The position numbers and the translations under genes are program-made. Below, one piece after another: positions 33,630 through 46,084 of a stretch of 64,000 bases of DNA; position 1 is the first letter of the stretch, and every line of letters begins with the position of its first letter. Location: positions 25,380,393-25,444,392 of the forward strand of contig CM033344.1 of the NCBI GenBank assembly GCA_019395295.1. Reading direction: 5' to 3'. Under the pieces are notes generated by a model. That model ran no database searches and was not told where the DNA came from. It saw only the letters and a list, made by a program, of their open reading frames with translations. The stretch is from Osmanthus fragrans. Its lineage: Eukaryota; Streptophyta; Magnoliopsida; Lamiales; Oleaceae.

Positions 33630-34928
33630 CCTATATTCCGATTCAGTGCTTGAACGTGCCACCACATGTTGCTTTTTTAAAGACCAGCTTATCAAGTTGT
33701 CCCCTAAGTAGACACAATACCCAGTGGTAGACCTTCTGTCATCAGGGCAGGATGCCCAATCTGCATCCGAGTAACCATCCAAGATTAATCTATCACTTCT
33801 TTGAATCCAAAGGCCATGATTTATTGTCCCTTTGAGATACCTTAACACTCTCTTTAGTCCCTGCCAGTGTGATGATGTTGGTGATTGCAAGAATTAGCTC
33901 AATTTATTGACAGCAAATGTAATGTCTGGCCTGGTATATTGAAGATATTGCAGTCCACCTACTGCACTTCTGTAAGTTGTAGGATTCTTTAATATTTCTC
34001 CTTCAGTTTTGGACTTTGATTGTCCAGTAGGAATAGGTGTAATGCATGGTTTTAGGTTTTGCAACTCAAACTTTTCAAGCAGGTCAGCAATGTATTTAGA
34101 TTGAGCTAGATGTATTCCAGAATTGTGCCATGTTACCTCAATTCCAAGAAAGTGATGCAATCTTCCCATGTCCTTCAATGCAAACCTTTTATTTAGATTG
34201 TCTATGAATTCTTGCACCAGGATTCTGTCATTACCTGTTATCACAATGTCATCCACATAGATAAGTGCAAAAATTATCAGACTTTCATTCTTGAAATAAA
34301 AAAGTGAGGTATCTGCCACAAATTGTTTAAATTTCTAGCTCAAAAAGGTTGTCTTCAGTTTTTCATTCCAGGCTCTAGGTGCCTGTTTCAATCCATAAAG
34401 TGCCTTGTTTAGTTTGCAAACATGACTTGATTTTGATTCATCTACAAATCCTTCAGGTTGATTCATAAATACAGTTTCTTCCAGTTCTCCATATAGGAAA
34501 GCATTGTTGATGTCAACCTGTCGAATTGTCCAGTCCTTTGTAACTGCCAGGGTGAGTATTATTCTGAGGGTTGATGGCTTGATGACAGGGCTAAAGGATT
34601 CATAAAAATCAATGCCAGGAGTTTGATGGAAGCCTTTGGCCACCAGTCTGACTTTGAATCTTTGCACTGAGCCATCAGTGTTATGTTTGAGTCTGAAAAT
34701 CCATTTGTTACCTATGATGTTGTAGGTTGATGAAGGAGGCACAAGTTCCCAGGTTTTGTTCTTTGTCAAGGCATTGAATTCTTCCTCCATGGCCTTTTTC
34801 CAATCTTCGCTCATCATGGCCTCAGTTACATTTTTAGGTTCTGATTGGTTTTCAGTTGACTTTCCCAGATAAATCTTTGGTTTGAACACTCCAGCTTTTC
34901 CTTTAGTGACCATGGGATGTTCAATCAA
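33630..34928 (-). pseudogene. Copia reverse transcriptase and RNase H N-terminus
   Basis: Minus-strand frames give, in order: EDWKKAMEEEFNAL, KWIFRLKHNTDGSVQRFK, GIDFYESFSPV, RQVDINNAFLYGELEE, KALYGLKQAPRAWNEK (34335-34928). The next frame has the catalytic YVDDI, then RFALKDMGRLHHFLGIEV, YRSAVGGLQYLQYTRPDI (33894-34319). RNase H follows with HWQGLKRVLRYLKGT, DGYSDADWASCPDDRRST and VARSSTESEYRAL (33591-33890 region). Only two breaks separate long open stretches, so this polymerase is recently dead. Confidence 0.9.
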
Positions 34929-36196
34929 TTTTTATACTCTTTGTTGTGGTGTTTCTTCATCTGTTTGTAAGGGAGCTTCATAGATCATGCTAGGTTCTAG
35001 CACTGTAAGTTCTGTTCCAGAATCTCTTTCAGAGTCACCGAGGTCATTACCATGTGATATGTTGTCAGGCAGATTGTCATTCAAGTCAGACGAGGAGTGA
35101 TATTCAGCATTAGGAGCTTCAGGGTGAGTTGTGTCAGCAGAACTTGAGGTAGTTGTTATGTTTGGTTTAGATGGAAGATGAAAATATGACACTATGATTT
35201 CTGTCAATGTTGGTTCAGATTTATTTTTGGTGAGGATTGAAGACTCGAATGGAAACTCTGATTCATTAAATACTACATGTCTTGACATATACAATTTTCC
35301 AGATGAACTTAGGCACTTGTAGCCTTTATGAGACTCACTGTAGCCAATGAAAGTGCACTTGGTGGAATGAAAGCTAAATTTGTGTTTTTGGTAAGGTCTT
35401 AAACAAGGATAACAAGCACAACCAAAAACCTTTAAGGCCTGGTAATTGGGTTCTTTATTATATAGGATTTGATAAGGTGAATGAATTTGAAGAGTAGGTG
35501 TTGGTAGTCTGTTTATGAGATAGGTAGCAGTTTGAAAAGCTTCCCATCAATATTTCAAAGGCAGTTTGGCTTGAGCTAGAAGTGTTAGGCCTGTTTCAGT
35601 TATATGTCTATGTTTCCTTTCTATCCTGCCATTTTGAGCTGAAGTATATGGACATGGGTGTCTGAATTCAATTCCTTCTTGATTTAGGAATGTTGAGAAA
35701 GGTCTATATTCACCACCCCAATCAGCTTGTAAGGTTTTTTATTTTGCTAGTTAGTTTGTTTTCAACGAGTTTTTTGAACTGAATGAACACATTTAAGGCC
35801 TCAGATTTTTGTTTCAAGGGATAGATCCAAGTGAATCTGCTAAAGTCATCTGAAAAGGATATGTAGTACTTAAAGCCTGAGGTGGATTGAATGGGGGCTT
35901 GTCCTCATATGTCTGTAAAAACAAGTTCTAATGGTCCTTTGGCATGTGATGAAGATAAAGGGTATGGCAACAAGTGAGATTTGCCAAGTTGACAAGCATT
36001 GCAAAACGACCTGATGTCATTTCCTTTAAATTTGAGATTATAGGATTTAAGTACTTGAGTCATCACTTGGCTAGAGGGATGACCAAGTCTCTTGTGCCAT
36101 ACATCAGTTGTGGAAATTAAAGACTCATGACTGGAATTAACAGAAGATAGACTGCATGAAAAATTATTTGTGAGGACTGCCTCTTTGAGAGGGACT
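34929..36196 (-). pseudogene. Copia integrase, broken
   Basis: GAG-pre-integrase (VWHKRLGHPSS...CNACQLGKSH) lies near 36000-36110 and integrase FSDDFSRFTWIYPL and VFIQFKKLVE lie near 35750-35870. Stops and frameshifts follow through 35700-35300. The region 34932-35294 encodes a serine/threonine-rich linker typical of the integrase-RT junction, starting with MYMSRHVVFNE. Confidence 0.82.
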
Positions 36197-37640
36197 CTAA
36201 GTAGTTTGGTGAGGAAAGTCCAGCTGATATAAACCCTCCTTAAGCTTCCCTTGCATCATCACTTCCTTTGTTGACTCGTCCTTGACAAAACAAAATTCAG
36301 GGTGAAATTCCATGTATACATCATTATCTGAAGTTAACTTAGAAACACTTATCAGGTTTTTCTTAATTTCAGGTACATGAAGAAGTTTGTTTAGTACCTG
36401 AGTTTTATCATTTAAAGCTGGGATGTGTGTGGTGCCAAAGTGAGAGATATGTAACTTATTTCCATCTCCTACCATGACTTTCTCCTTACCAGTATATTCA
36501 TTTGCTGAGGTGAGATTTGCCTTGTCTATGGTGATGTGATTGCTAGCTCCAGTGTCTGCATACCATGCTGGATCATTCACTGTGCTAGGAGATGCAATGA
36601 GGGTTGTAGGTGATGTGTTGTGGCTTGTTCTTTGGTTTGATGAATTTCAAGTATATCTATCATCATACCTGAAATTGCATATGTTAGCTTTATGACCAAT
36701 TCTGCCACAAACTTGACAGATTGGTCTGTCATTGCCACCATATGAGTTGCCTCCACTGTTTCTATCCATTCTTCCACTTTTGTAGTTGCTGAAATTAGTG
36801 GATCTGCCATTGAAGCCTGGCCTATACGATCTGAAGCCATGATGGCTAGAGCCAGATCTTTGGGAGAAGTTGGCTGAAGTATGATTAATGTTGATTTCGG
36901 CTATGTCATTTCTAAGGGAGTTGAGATGTTCCAGTCTGCTCTCATAAGTCATGAGAGTAGATTGGAGTTCACCCTATGATATGTGTTCTCTGCTGTTGAT
37001 TTGGACGACAATGGGAGTATAGTCATCATCTAAACCGGCCAAAATTTGAGTAACTAGATCAGTATGAGACACTTTCTTTCCAGCAATTTCAAGGTTGTCA
37101 GCAAGTTGCTTCACCTTGTTTAGGTATTGATCGATGTTCATAGTACCCCGATTTCTGGAGTTCTCCAGTGACAAAGGTAATTCTGGACCTGTTTTGCACC
37201 CCATAGCTTTCTTCTATTGCTTTCCAGAGCTCGTTTGAGTTTGTTGCACCCATGACGCTCATTGCAATGTCTGAAGTCATAGATGAATATAGCCATCCCA
37301 TAATTAACTGATCAGTGGACATCCATTGATCATGTTCAGGGTTTTTAACCATCTCAATGCTGGTTCCTGCTTTACCAGTAACTTGATGGCCAACAAATTC
37401 TTGGGGACACACCTTTGTCCCTAGAATATAACCTTCAAGATTGTGACCACGTATACTTGGTAGTATCATGTTCTTCCATAGTAAGAAGTTGTTTTTGTCC
37501 AGCTTGACGGAAACAACTTGAGTGAGATTGACTCCGAAAGGTGAGAGGTTGTTGCTGCCAATTAGAGGAGTTGCAGCACTGCTCGTGATTGAGCCAGTTG
37601 CAGAAATGAGTTAGCATTTTGAGGGGTGTTGCTAGCGTTT
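36197..37640 (-). pseudogene. Copia gag and protease, minus strand
   Basis: The gag N-terminus begins near 37640, and an open frame (37098-37469) has DQWMSTDQLIMGWLYSSM and NELWKAIEESYG of the UBN2 gag family. After a frameshift it continues NIDQYLNKVKQLADNLEIAG, ILAGLDDDYTPIV. It ends in a glycine/serine-rich region with the CQVCGRIGHKANIC zinc knuckle (about 36680-36730). The protease (36197-36580) has WYADTGASNHIT and LHVPEIKKNLISVSKLT. The D-T-G catalytic triplet is intact, but the frame is broken at least twice. Confidence 0.88.
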
Positions 37641-37651
37641 GCCATCAGAAT

Positions 37652-37664
37652 GGCTCTTATACCA
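37652..37664 (-). other. Primer-binding site of the copia element
   Basis: The complement reads TGGTATAAGAGCC, one base from the initiator-Met-tRNA type TGGTATCAGAGCC. It lies one base from the 5' LTR. Confidence 0.85.
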
Positions 37665-37665
37665 A

Positions 37666-38026
37666 GTTAAAATATAAGATAATGAAAGAAGTAATTTGCT
37701 CAATAATCTTGCTTTCATATTGATGATCAATATATAGTTAGAGGAAGAACATTCTAGATTATTGGCTCCTAGAATCAAGGAAAATGTTAGAATAAAGTTA
37801 CAATAGAAATAATTTTGTGCCGAATTAAAATAGAAAGAATCGACAGCAAGGATTCTGTTTGGGAGAAGATGCTATATCCAATGTTGCAATATACGGTATT
37901 GCAATATACGGTAAGTTCAGTGCTGCAGCCTCATATACGGTAAGTTATCATTCGGTAAGCCCATATACGGTAAGTTGATTTCCCATATACGGTAAGTTGA
38001 TTCCCGGTATGCTAACTCATTTAACA
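37666..38026 (-). mobile_element. 5' LTR of the 30.7-38.0 kb copia
   Basis: The ends match those of the left LTR. It has a duplicated GCAATATACGGTA unit not found in the left LTR, and lacks the extra CGATAAGCCC unit. The two LTR repeat arrays have therefore slipped independently. Confidence 0.88.
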
Positions 38027-38150
38027 GTTTGTTAAGATTCCAGTGTCTAGACTGTGCCTTCTTGCTTTTTTATTTTCTTGGAAGTTTTTGCATTTGATGG
38101 TTTTGCATATCATGCTTAAATTTGATATAATCCTCTTTTTTCTGATGGTA
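38027..38150. repeat. Dispersed unit, copy 1 right part
   Basis: Continues the unit interrupted at 30674 (GTTAAGATTCC..., then TTTTTGCATTTGATGGTTTTGCATAT). The same order is seen in copy 2 near 39760-39800. Confidence 0.65.
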
Positions 38151-38339
38151 GTTCCCTTCTCAGATATCGAAACCGTTTTCACTTTACGGGTAAGCAAAGA
38201 AGGTCAGAATAGAAAACTTACACATATATTAATTGTACGAGACGACACATGGTAAATGGCTTGACAAATTCTTTGACGGTAATAATATCTACAGATACAA
38301 AGTCAAAGATAAAGAAACACACTCAGAAAGTCTTCTACT

Positions 38340-39245
38340 TCATTGAATCTAAAAGCAGCGTGTTGCTATGGGGTATAGTTAGATCTAATGCTCAGAGATC
38401 TAACGCTTCGGATTTCACTAAGCATTCTGATGCAATAAGCATCAACTTCTTCCTTAGCTCTAAATTTATTTAAAAGGTCAACAGATGCTTCGATCATAAA
38501 AATGCAGAGAAAAGAAGATTAACTGAAGGTTACTATTTAGTCTAAGTACACAAGATTTGTAGCACATACCTCTATCTCACATTCGAGTAAATCATTGTTA
38601 GCTCAGATATCTGGATATTGCTGAAAAATCAGGCAGCTCAAATTGGGAATCGAGATGCTAATATGCTTAGTATTTTCCCATCCACAATCCATCAACACCA
38701 GGTCTTGAAGCAATGGGAAGTTGGAGAAAAGTTGTGTGGAACATTCGTTGAAAACTATTACTAGGGAAAGATTCAGTTCTTTCGTTGAAAACTGTGATTG
38801 AAATTATATCATATGTAGTCTCAACTCGGTTAGGGATTCACATGTAAAAAGGTCACGAGGTAAAAATAGTTGTTTCCAAAAGGTAGGGAAACATTAAGCT
38901 TTTTAATATTATGTTTTATGGCACTGGAAATTTATGAATGATCACATGTAGGATTCACAAGATTTTAAATGAAATAGACCCTTTTGATATTTGAATCATC
39001 ACGTTGGAGAAGTACTGTCTCCACAAAGTTCAAGAAGGAAGCTTGACACTTTGAGTAGTCACTCCTCGTGCTGTTAAACCGTGAAATCAAATCTTCCAAA
39101 TTAATATTGGCAAGGGTAGTGGATAGGTTTCTTTAGCATAATATCGAGGTTCGTATGATATCTTTGGTAGGAAAGAAGGAATAAGAGACAGGATATGATG
39201 TACAATTGCATTAGTCAATATATCTACTATGATTCGTTAACTTAC
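38340..39245 (-). pseudogene. F-box gene exon-1 pseudogene, inverted relative to the 42.7-kb gene
   Basis: The minus strand is colinear with almost all of exon 1 of the F-box gene at 42682. Going from 39245 downward it has TAATGCAATTGTACATCATA (F-box start), CCAAAGATATCATACGAACC, a block matching ERLRLSLK, AAACATAATATTAAAAAGCT, GAGACTACATATGAT, CATTGCTTCAAGACC, GAAAATACTAAGCAT, TCCCAATTTGAGCTGCC and GCATCAGAATGCTTAGTG. It ends at about 38340, before the exon 2 equivalent. Frameshifts, stops and small deletions break every frame. Intron 1 and later exons are not seen. Confidence 0.88.
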
Positions 39246-39539
39246 AAAGCCTTTTCCATTTAGCACTCTTTGATAAATGGATGTTGCCATAATAAGAAGG
39301 TGATGGTCGTCTTTAAGAAGGAACAAGAAAAAAGCACGTGACCAAGGAAGATCAGAGTTGGTACATAAGAAAAAAAATGACTTTAAAGAATGAAGTGCAC
39401 GCAAATTAGACCTCATCCATTCACATAGCTTTTTGATAGCAAGAGTTCTATAAATAAGAAAGTGAGGGTGGCGCTGACATCATGCTTTAAGAAGCAGGAG
39501 TAAGACTTTGCTCATATTATACATGATTTTTTCTATGCA
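39246..39539. other. Intergenic spacer
   Basis: Nothing recognised between the pseudogene and the next copy of the dispersed unit. Confidence 0.4.
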
Positions 39540-39810
39540 AGATTATGTCGGATTTTGATCTTGATTGTATTTCACTGTGCTTTATTTATTTATTATGGCA
39601 GCCATCTTGTCTAGAATCAGATCATGGACTGTTTGTGTTTTTGCCTCACTGTCAAAGCTTTAATTTTTAAAATTTATCTTTTTCCCTGTAAAATGACTAA
39701 GTTTTTCTATAAGTTTTATCTTTTAAAATTTCAATGTCTGAATGCTTTTTGCTTCTATTTTTTTTTTTAAAGTTTTGCATGTGATTGTTTTCCATATTAC
39801 GCTGAAAACG
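39540..39810. repeat. Dispersed unit, copy 2 (uninterrupted)
   Basis: The copy includes GGATTTTGATCTTGATTGTA, CTTGTCTAGAATCAGATCAT, CTGTTTGTGTTTTTGCCTCA, TTATCTTTTTCCCTGTAAAA and TTTTGCATGTGATTGTTTT. It shows what the unit looks like without an LTR element inside. Confidence 0.8.
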
Positions 39811-40244
39811 GACATACAATTGTGTAATTTAAGTTTAAAAAGACGATAACTCGATAGCAATCTTGGTATCAAATGGGTAACAATTCTGTCAAGTAAAGTA
39901 CATCTGCAGATTTTTAAAAGAGAGGCCTGCTTTCTCTTGTTAGTTGATTTTAAATGAATTCACACAATTGAGGTTTTACTCATTCCATTCTTGTTATTCA
40001 ATGAGAGACTACTTTCCCAATACAAAATAGAAAATTATTATAATCAAATGTTTATACCGATAGTATTACTGTGTACATTCTTTTCTTTCCTTTTCCTGAT
40101 GGTATCGTTATTATTATTATTTTTTGTATTTACATGTCATGTATTGAAACTAATTCACTTGCTGGTATTATATAGCGCAAATAATTATATTTTATTTTGA
40201 CTATATGAATATTAAGAAAATTTCTTTTTTCTGTATAGTTAATA

Positions 40245-40275
<31 letters not shown>

Positions 40276-42681
40276 TTTTTGCATTTGTAGAATTTTGGTT
40301 GATGGAGAATCCCAAACTTGCTGCTTCACCGTTCAATCTGCATACACATCAGCATTTGGAGCATGAAATTGAAATCAAAAGGAGAATTCAAATGTCTGGT
40401 TGTTTTCTTCTCCAATGCCAATTCAAACCATGGAATGTGGGAAAAAGGCAATGTCAATTTTGGAAAGTTTGAGGTAAAGCTTGTGGATTTGTTATGATTT
40501 AATTAGGAAATTTAACAATTTATTTAAGTACGCTGCTATATTATGCCAATAACTTAGCATATGGTTGGCAAGCATTTATAAACAGATAGAAATGAATGGT
40601 TAATAAGTGGATAGTAATTGTGGTTCACATGTGATTTTTACCATTTGAAATATATTGATTTATGGCACATACTGTATTTCCCCATTACATAAAAAGAGCC
40701 GCTTTCGTATGCCGCTCACAATTTCGTACCTTGCCTTCACACCTGTTATTATGATATTTTTAATATTTATTCACTGCAATAAGTGCAAAATGGCGTCGTT
40801 TCTCTTTCCCTATTTAACTTCATTTTTTCTGTTTTTCTATATTCCTTCCTTCTCTATTTCACGCTCAAGCAATTGATGTTCTGGTTAGGGCATTTCTTCT
40901 CCTTAGTTCCTTTGCTGTGTGTTTGTGCTAAGTTACAATTGAAGTCCCAGATTGTGGAAGGCTCTTGGATTGTGTCAGATTTGCTCAAGGTTTGGATCTT
41001 CATATTGATTTTGAGCTTTCCTTCCTCTACTGTGTATTTCTGCATCGCGTTGTTTAGGGCTTTTTTCTTTCTCGGTTCCTTCGATTTGTGTTTCTAATCT
41101 GAGCGATTCCGAATCCAGATAGTTCAGTTAGGCTTTTCATCCCCTCCTCCGTTTCTCTTTCTCCTCAAACCATTTGTGGCCAAACCATCTTCTCTATCCC
41201 CTTTCTCTATACAGATCTTTGTCTTTGTTAATATTTGATCATCAACTAATAAAGCTTAATATATTTTTTTTCTATTTTCTTTGCAGATCAGTGCGATTTT
41301 TTAAGGATTAATATATGTACTTATGATTATAAAGAATTCGCTTTTTTTTTTCTTTTTTTTTTGTGTACTTTTTATCCGCTTATACTGATTAATGCCAACG
41401 AGTGCTTTTCCTTTACATTGCTTATTTAAGGAAGAAAATCCAAAGTTTAAGGATATTATATCTATATTAGTGGTTTATTTGGAAACTTTCTCATTTTTTT
41501 ATGTAGATAGATGTATTCACAGTTTCTTATTGATTGTAATTTTTCATTAAACAAGTACTGAGTTACTGTATGTAGTGTGTTCCTCCCATAGGCGCATATC
41601 CACTAATCATCTCCAGTGACCATTTTGTTATGTATAATCTCCAGTATCACAAAGATGACAATGAATTTTTCTTAGAGAAACTACACGAATAGGCTTACTA
41701 GAATTCTCCTTTTCTGTATAATGAATTACAATTCTCTATACTGTGCTCTTCATGCTCTTTTCTGCAACAACTTTAATTGATTCTTTTTTAAGGCATTTTC
41801 TTTGATTCCTTTTCCTCTTTCTATTTCCTTTAACTTTTGAACCATGCTTCCTTTCTGATTGTCCACATTCAGACCTGAAAGGCATAGTAAGGAACGATTT
41901 TCTGACATGCTATTAACAACTTAAGTCGCCAGCTTCACCAAAATACTATGATCTAATTCACATAAAGATATCCCTTTGAATTTTTACAAAAAAAATAAAA
42001 TAAAAAAATACTGTTAAAATATCAAATTGCCAGTCATAACTACACTATTACATATTTACAGCGATAACAAGCGCCTTGCGAGTGGCATAAACTAGTTTTA
42101 TTTGAAACAAGTCAGTGTATATTGCATATTTTAATTTCTGTGTGAAATCAGTTATATATGGTGTGTGTTTCTAGCTTTGTGTGACATTGTAAAATATTAA
42201 CTGAATATTCTTAAATCTGATATATATATTCTGAACATTCATCTGACTTGCGTAATTGAACACTTCATATGTTGTATATCTCATTTTCTGAGTGAAAATT
42301 TATGGATACATGTGACAAGTATTCCCTACTCCCAGTAGAAGAAGTTGATTTGTTCAGAATGTCTTTTCGGGTAAAGTAAAAAGAGATTCAAGCTTTGCAA
42401 CACTACATAAACATTTTTTTTTTAATTTTTATGTTTTATAAAAATGCAGTCTGATATAATTTTGCTAAATATATTTAACAAAATATAAGAAAATTAATCT
42501 TTTTTGCTCATTACTTTCTTGTGTGAAGGATTTTCTGAAATGACAAAATTAAGTTTGAAATTGATGTCTTCACTGGTGAAGGAGACTTTTTCCTTTCTCA
42601 TTTATGCATTAGGTTCCTATTGTGCAGAGCACTCTAACTTTTTCTTCTTCCTTCTTTGAAGCAGAACATTAGAGCGTCATT
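39811..42681. other. Upstream region of the F-box gene
   Basis: AT-rich, with a short TA microsatellite (40242-40266) followed by poly-T. A CAG acceptor at 42663-42665 after a pyrimidine-rich TTCTTCTTCCTTCTTTG, 16 bp before the ATG, suggests a 5'-UTR intron. The donor and promoter cannot be fixed by eye. Short open frames here (for example 40783-41097) are hydrophobic, unrelated to known families, and not called. Confidence 0.45.
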
Positions 42682-44319
42682 ATGGCGACCTCGATAGTAT
42701 TGAAGAGTGATGAGCAACAAAGGCTTTCTAAATTAAAGAAAGAAGATAGCAGGAAAGATCTGATTAGCAAATTGCCTAATGCAATTCTCCAGCATATCCT
42801 CTCATTCCTTCCAACCAAAGATATTATACGAACCTCAATACTCTGCAAGAGATGGAAAAACCTCTGGACTGCGATTTCCAAAATTGATTTAGGAGATTTA
42901 GCTGACAGAACGAAGAGTGATTACTTAGAGCGTCGGGCTTCCTTCTTGAATTCTATTGGAAGAATACTTCTCCAGCATGACGATTCAGATATCGAAAGGC
43001 TTCGCCTTTCATTAAAAATGCCGGTGAATCCTTCCTGCATTCATTCATGGATTTCAGCAGCAGTAAAACATAACACTAAAAAGCTTGATGTTTTCCTCCC
43101 TTTTGGACGCATATACTCTTTACCTCTTCAGCTTTTTAGTTGTGAATCCCTCATCGAGTTAAGACTACATATGATGTGTAATTTCAATCCCAGTCTAATT
43201 CATTGGCCAAATTTAAAAGAACTACATCTTTCCCTAGTAACAGTTTTGAATGAAAGTTCAACACAACTTTTCTCAAGCTTCCCATTGCTTCAAAGCCTAG
43301 TGTTGGTGAATTGTGAATGGGAAAACATTAGGCATCTCAGCATCTCGGTTCCCAATTTGAGATGCCTGATTTTTAAGCAGTGTTCGGATCCCGAGTATCT
43401 ACTCGAGTGTGAGATAGTTGTTCATGCTTCAAATCTTGTTTACTTGAACTGTATAAGTAACTTCTCAGTTAATCTTATAATATCTGCATGTTCACTTGCC
43501 GATGCATCTGTTGACATTTATAATTACGAAGAAGCAGAGGAAGAAGTTACTGGCCGTTGCATCAGAATGCTTAGTGGAATACAGAGCGTTAGATCTTTGA
43601 CTATATCTGATGATACACTTGAGGTATCAAAAGCTTCTTAATTTTGAAATTATTTCTTCTGGTGTATTCCTTTTTGACTTTTTGTGGTTAGTCTCATTAC
43701 TAATTTTAATTGTGTTCTTGTCCACCAGAGTCTATCTGGTGTAAGAGATTTTTTTGATGTGCCTGTTTTTCCAAATTTGATCCATATGAAAGTAGTTCGT
43801 GAAATGTCAAGACGCACAATAGACATTTTGTTGGGCCTGATGCAGAGAACACCAAATCTTAGAATCCTTGAAATTGCCGAGGTAGATGCTACCAATTTTA
43901 AATTTGCTCAATGCAGTTTTTCCAATAAACCCCATCAATCCTCCAACTAAAAAAGTGAGTTGCTTGTTTGATCATTCTACTAATGTAATAGCTTTCTCTT
44001 TGTTATTGTCATTTAGGGACTCATTCAAGACACAGAATTCGTTCTACATGGAGATGATACGAATTTAGAAATAATTCCTTGCTGTTTGAGATCTCATCTC
44101 AATGTCCTTAGCATGAAGGCTATCTATGGGCAAGAAGCTCCAATGCATCTGCTAAAACATTTCTTGAAGCATTCAGCTGTTATACAAAGGGTGGTGGTAC
44201 ATTATCCGAACAATGCATCAGAGTACATGGGAAAGCGAGAGGAATTCGAAAACCAGCTATTCATGCTCCCTAGAATCTCAGAAAATTGTGTCATTGAAGT
44301 CTTGGACCGGTCTCTATAG
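42682..44319 (+). CDS. F-box/LRR protein with FBD-like C-terminus, three exons
   Basis: Predicted exons are 42682-43623, 43729-43881 and 44017-44319, all joining in phase 0 with GT...AG introns, giving 465 codons and a TAG stop. Residues about 26-65 are a canonical F-box (DLISKLPNAILQHILSFLPT and SILCKRWKNLW), which binds SKP1 in SCF ubiquitin ligases. The middle has LRR_2-like repeats (LIHWPNLKELHLSLV, LFSSFPLLQSLVLVNCEW, SVPNLRCLIF). The C-terminus (GLMQRTPNLRILEIAE, LKHFLKHSAVIQRVVVHYP, ENCVIEVLDRSL) resembles FBD-type domains. The ATG lies just after a probable 5'-UTR splice acceptor. The reading frame is intact, so the gene is probably functional; the substrate is unknown. An inverted pseudogene of its exon 1 lies 3.4 kb upstream. 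Confidence 0.9.
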
Positions 44320-46084
44320 GATACATTGCTTTAAGATTCTATAAAATAGAAGATGTTAGGTAGCGTGATCTTTATCTTTTATTTTGTATTTTTAGCTATT
44401 ATTACTATTCTAGAATTTTCGGTTCATTTGGCTTGTGTCTCGTACATTGAATGCTGTTAATAAGGGCCCAATTCCAACTTTCCTTGCTTGCTTGCTTAAT
44501 TTCTAATAGACTAATTAACAGTGTTTTTGTTATCATGCTCTGTGATTGTGATAAGCATGAACTCGAAATTTTAGGAGGTCCCTTTTGGGCAACCAAAAAC
44601 AATATCAAGAAATGATATTTCTATGTCATCTGTAAATGGCACTTAAAATGTATCAAAGGAGCCTGCAAGTATGAATTAACATTGCAGACACGTTAATTCT
44701 TGCAATTGCAGATTTCTTAGCACAAAGTTTGTGGTTGCAATGGGCTGTACACATTTGGTTTATTGAATTGTTAACATTCTGTTCAAGTAAATGTACTACC
44801 AGTGTCTACCTGTAAGTTTACCTCCTTTCTAGGGCTCTCAATCTGTATCTTTTAAGCGTGGTGGAAATTGTTGTTACAATGAAAACTGTGTATTGTTCAT
44901 ATTCATTGTTGCCCTCAAATTGATCTAGAGTGTTTTACCTACTCTTGAAAATCTTGCAATCCTTTGTATCTGTTGAAGTTGTGAAAGATTTCCAGGATAT
45001 GAAGATTAGTTTGGTGAGTTCTGAGGGATGAACTCAAGGCTAAACCCTGTTAAATGTACTTTAAAAAAGTGTTTTGTTTACTTTTGAAAATCCTAAAATC
45101 CTTTGTATCTGTTGAAGTCGAGAAAGATTATCGGAATATGAAGGCTAGTTTGGCAAGTTCTGAGTAGTCATTTAAAAAGTGGAAAGCGTGGCTAGGTTGG
45201 AAGTCAATATTCAAACTTCACGAGCATAAGCGTAAAAAAAAGTTACTTATTTTTATTATTATTTTAAATATTTAATCATTCTAAAAATTATTTAATAATT
45301 AAAATGATACATATCAAACAACTAAAATTATAAATATTATATTTATTTAATAATATATACAATTAGTCCATTGTACAATTTTCAAGTTTTTGAAATGTAA
45401 AAGTCATGCTATTTTTCATGGTTTCGACTTTCACCTAAATAAGTCCTAATTCATAAATTTATTGGAACTTTATATATATACTTTCAAAGTTTTCAACAAA
45501 TCGATGTCTCAAAATAATAATTACATAATATAAATAGCACCGTAACTTAAATCTTGTCTATATATTTGTTGAATAAATCATTTTTTTTTTTACTTTTGTA
45601 CAAATAAAGTCATTTAAAAATTTGAAACTAAATTCAAATAAAAGCCTTTTAAAAAAAGGATAAAATAAAAAAGTTAATAAACTAAAGCCAAGTAAATTGT
45701 TTTTCGAAACAGGAAATAAATAAATAAAACGTACCTAGACACACCTAGGCGCTTATTAAACGCTCAACTTATACGCGCTTATTTTACACATGAGTGTGTA
45801 CTCTCCTTTTAAAATAAGTATCTTGGAGACTACAGTAGCTTGTGCAGTTCTTGAATCACCTTATTTTCTCCCACCTTTGGCAACTCTGTTTCTTTCATCT
45901 AGCATATTTTTCCGCTCCATCAATTTTACAATATCAGAGGGTACATTTCAATATTCTGAGGTACAATCCACGTACTTCACACTATGATTCACATAAATTA
46001 ATAAATTCTAGAAATTGTTTTCTTGATTTTTTTTGTTTTATTGTGGGTATTCTATCTTAAGTGTTAAAATTTTCTGTCCAAGAT
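44320..46084. other. 3' flank of the F-box gene, no second gene
   Basis: AT-rich sequence with a local duplication (see 44930-45165). No coding region is supported. Confidence 0.45.
44930..45165. repeat. About 95-bp duplication with 45-bp spacer
   Basis: GTGTTTT...TTGAAAATC...ATCCTTTGTATCTGTTGAAGT occurs at about 44930-45022 and again at about 45068-45165, each ending AGTTCTGAG. The copies have several substitutions. Confidence 0.75.

Larger units (their letters stand above)
30675..38026 (-). mobile_element. Nearly complete Ty1/copia element, minus strand
   Basis: Two similar direct LTRs (30675-31050 and 37666-38026) flank gag-pro-int-RT-RH in the minus orientation. The primer-binding site TGGTATAAGAGCC (complement of 37652-37664) adjoins the right LTR, and a polypurine tract of 19 G (complement of 31051-31069) adjoins the left LTR. 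GTTTA precedes and GTTTG follows the element, a target duplication with one mismatch. Without the nested 2,230-bp insert the element is about 5.1 kb, normal for copia. The YADTGASNH protease and overall order suggest an Ale/Retrofit-like lineage. By eye the LTRs differ by roughly ten substitutions, so insertion was fairly recent. Confidence 0.9.

Noticed and set aside
40783..41097. Hydrophobic 104-codon frame upstream of the F-box gene
   Set aside because: T-rich DNA gives spurious F/L/S-rich frames. It probably lies in the 5' UTR or promoter of the F-box gene.
42669..42881. Antisense frame over the F-box start
   Set aside because: Shadow of the clearly coding plus strand.
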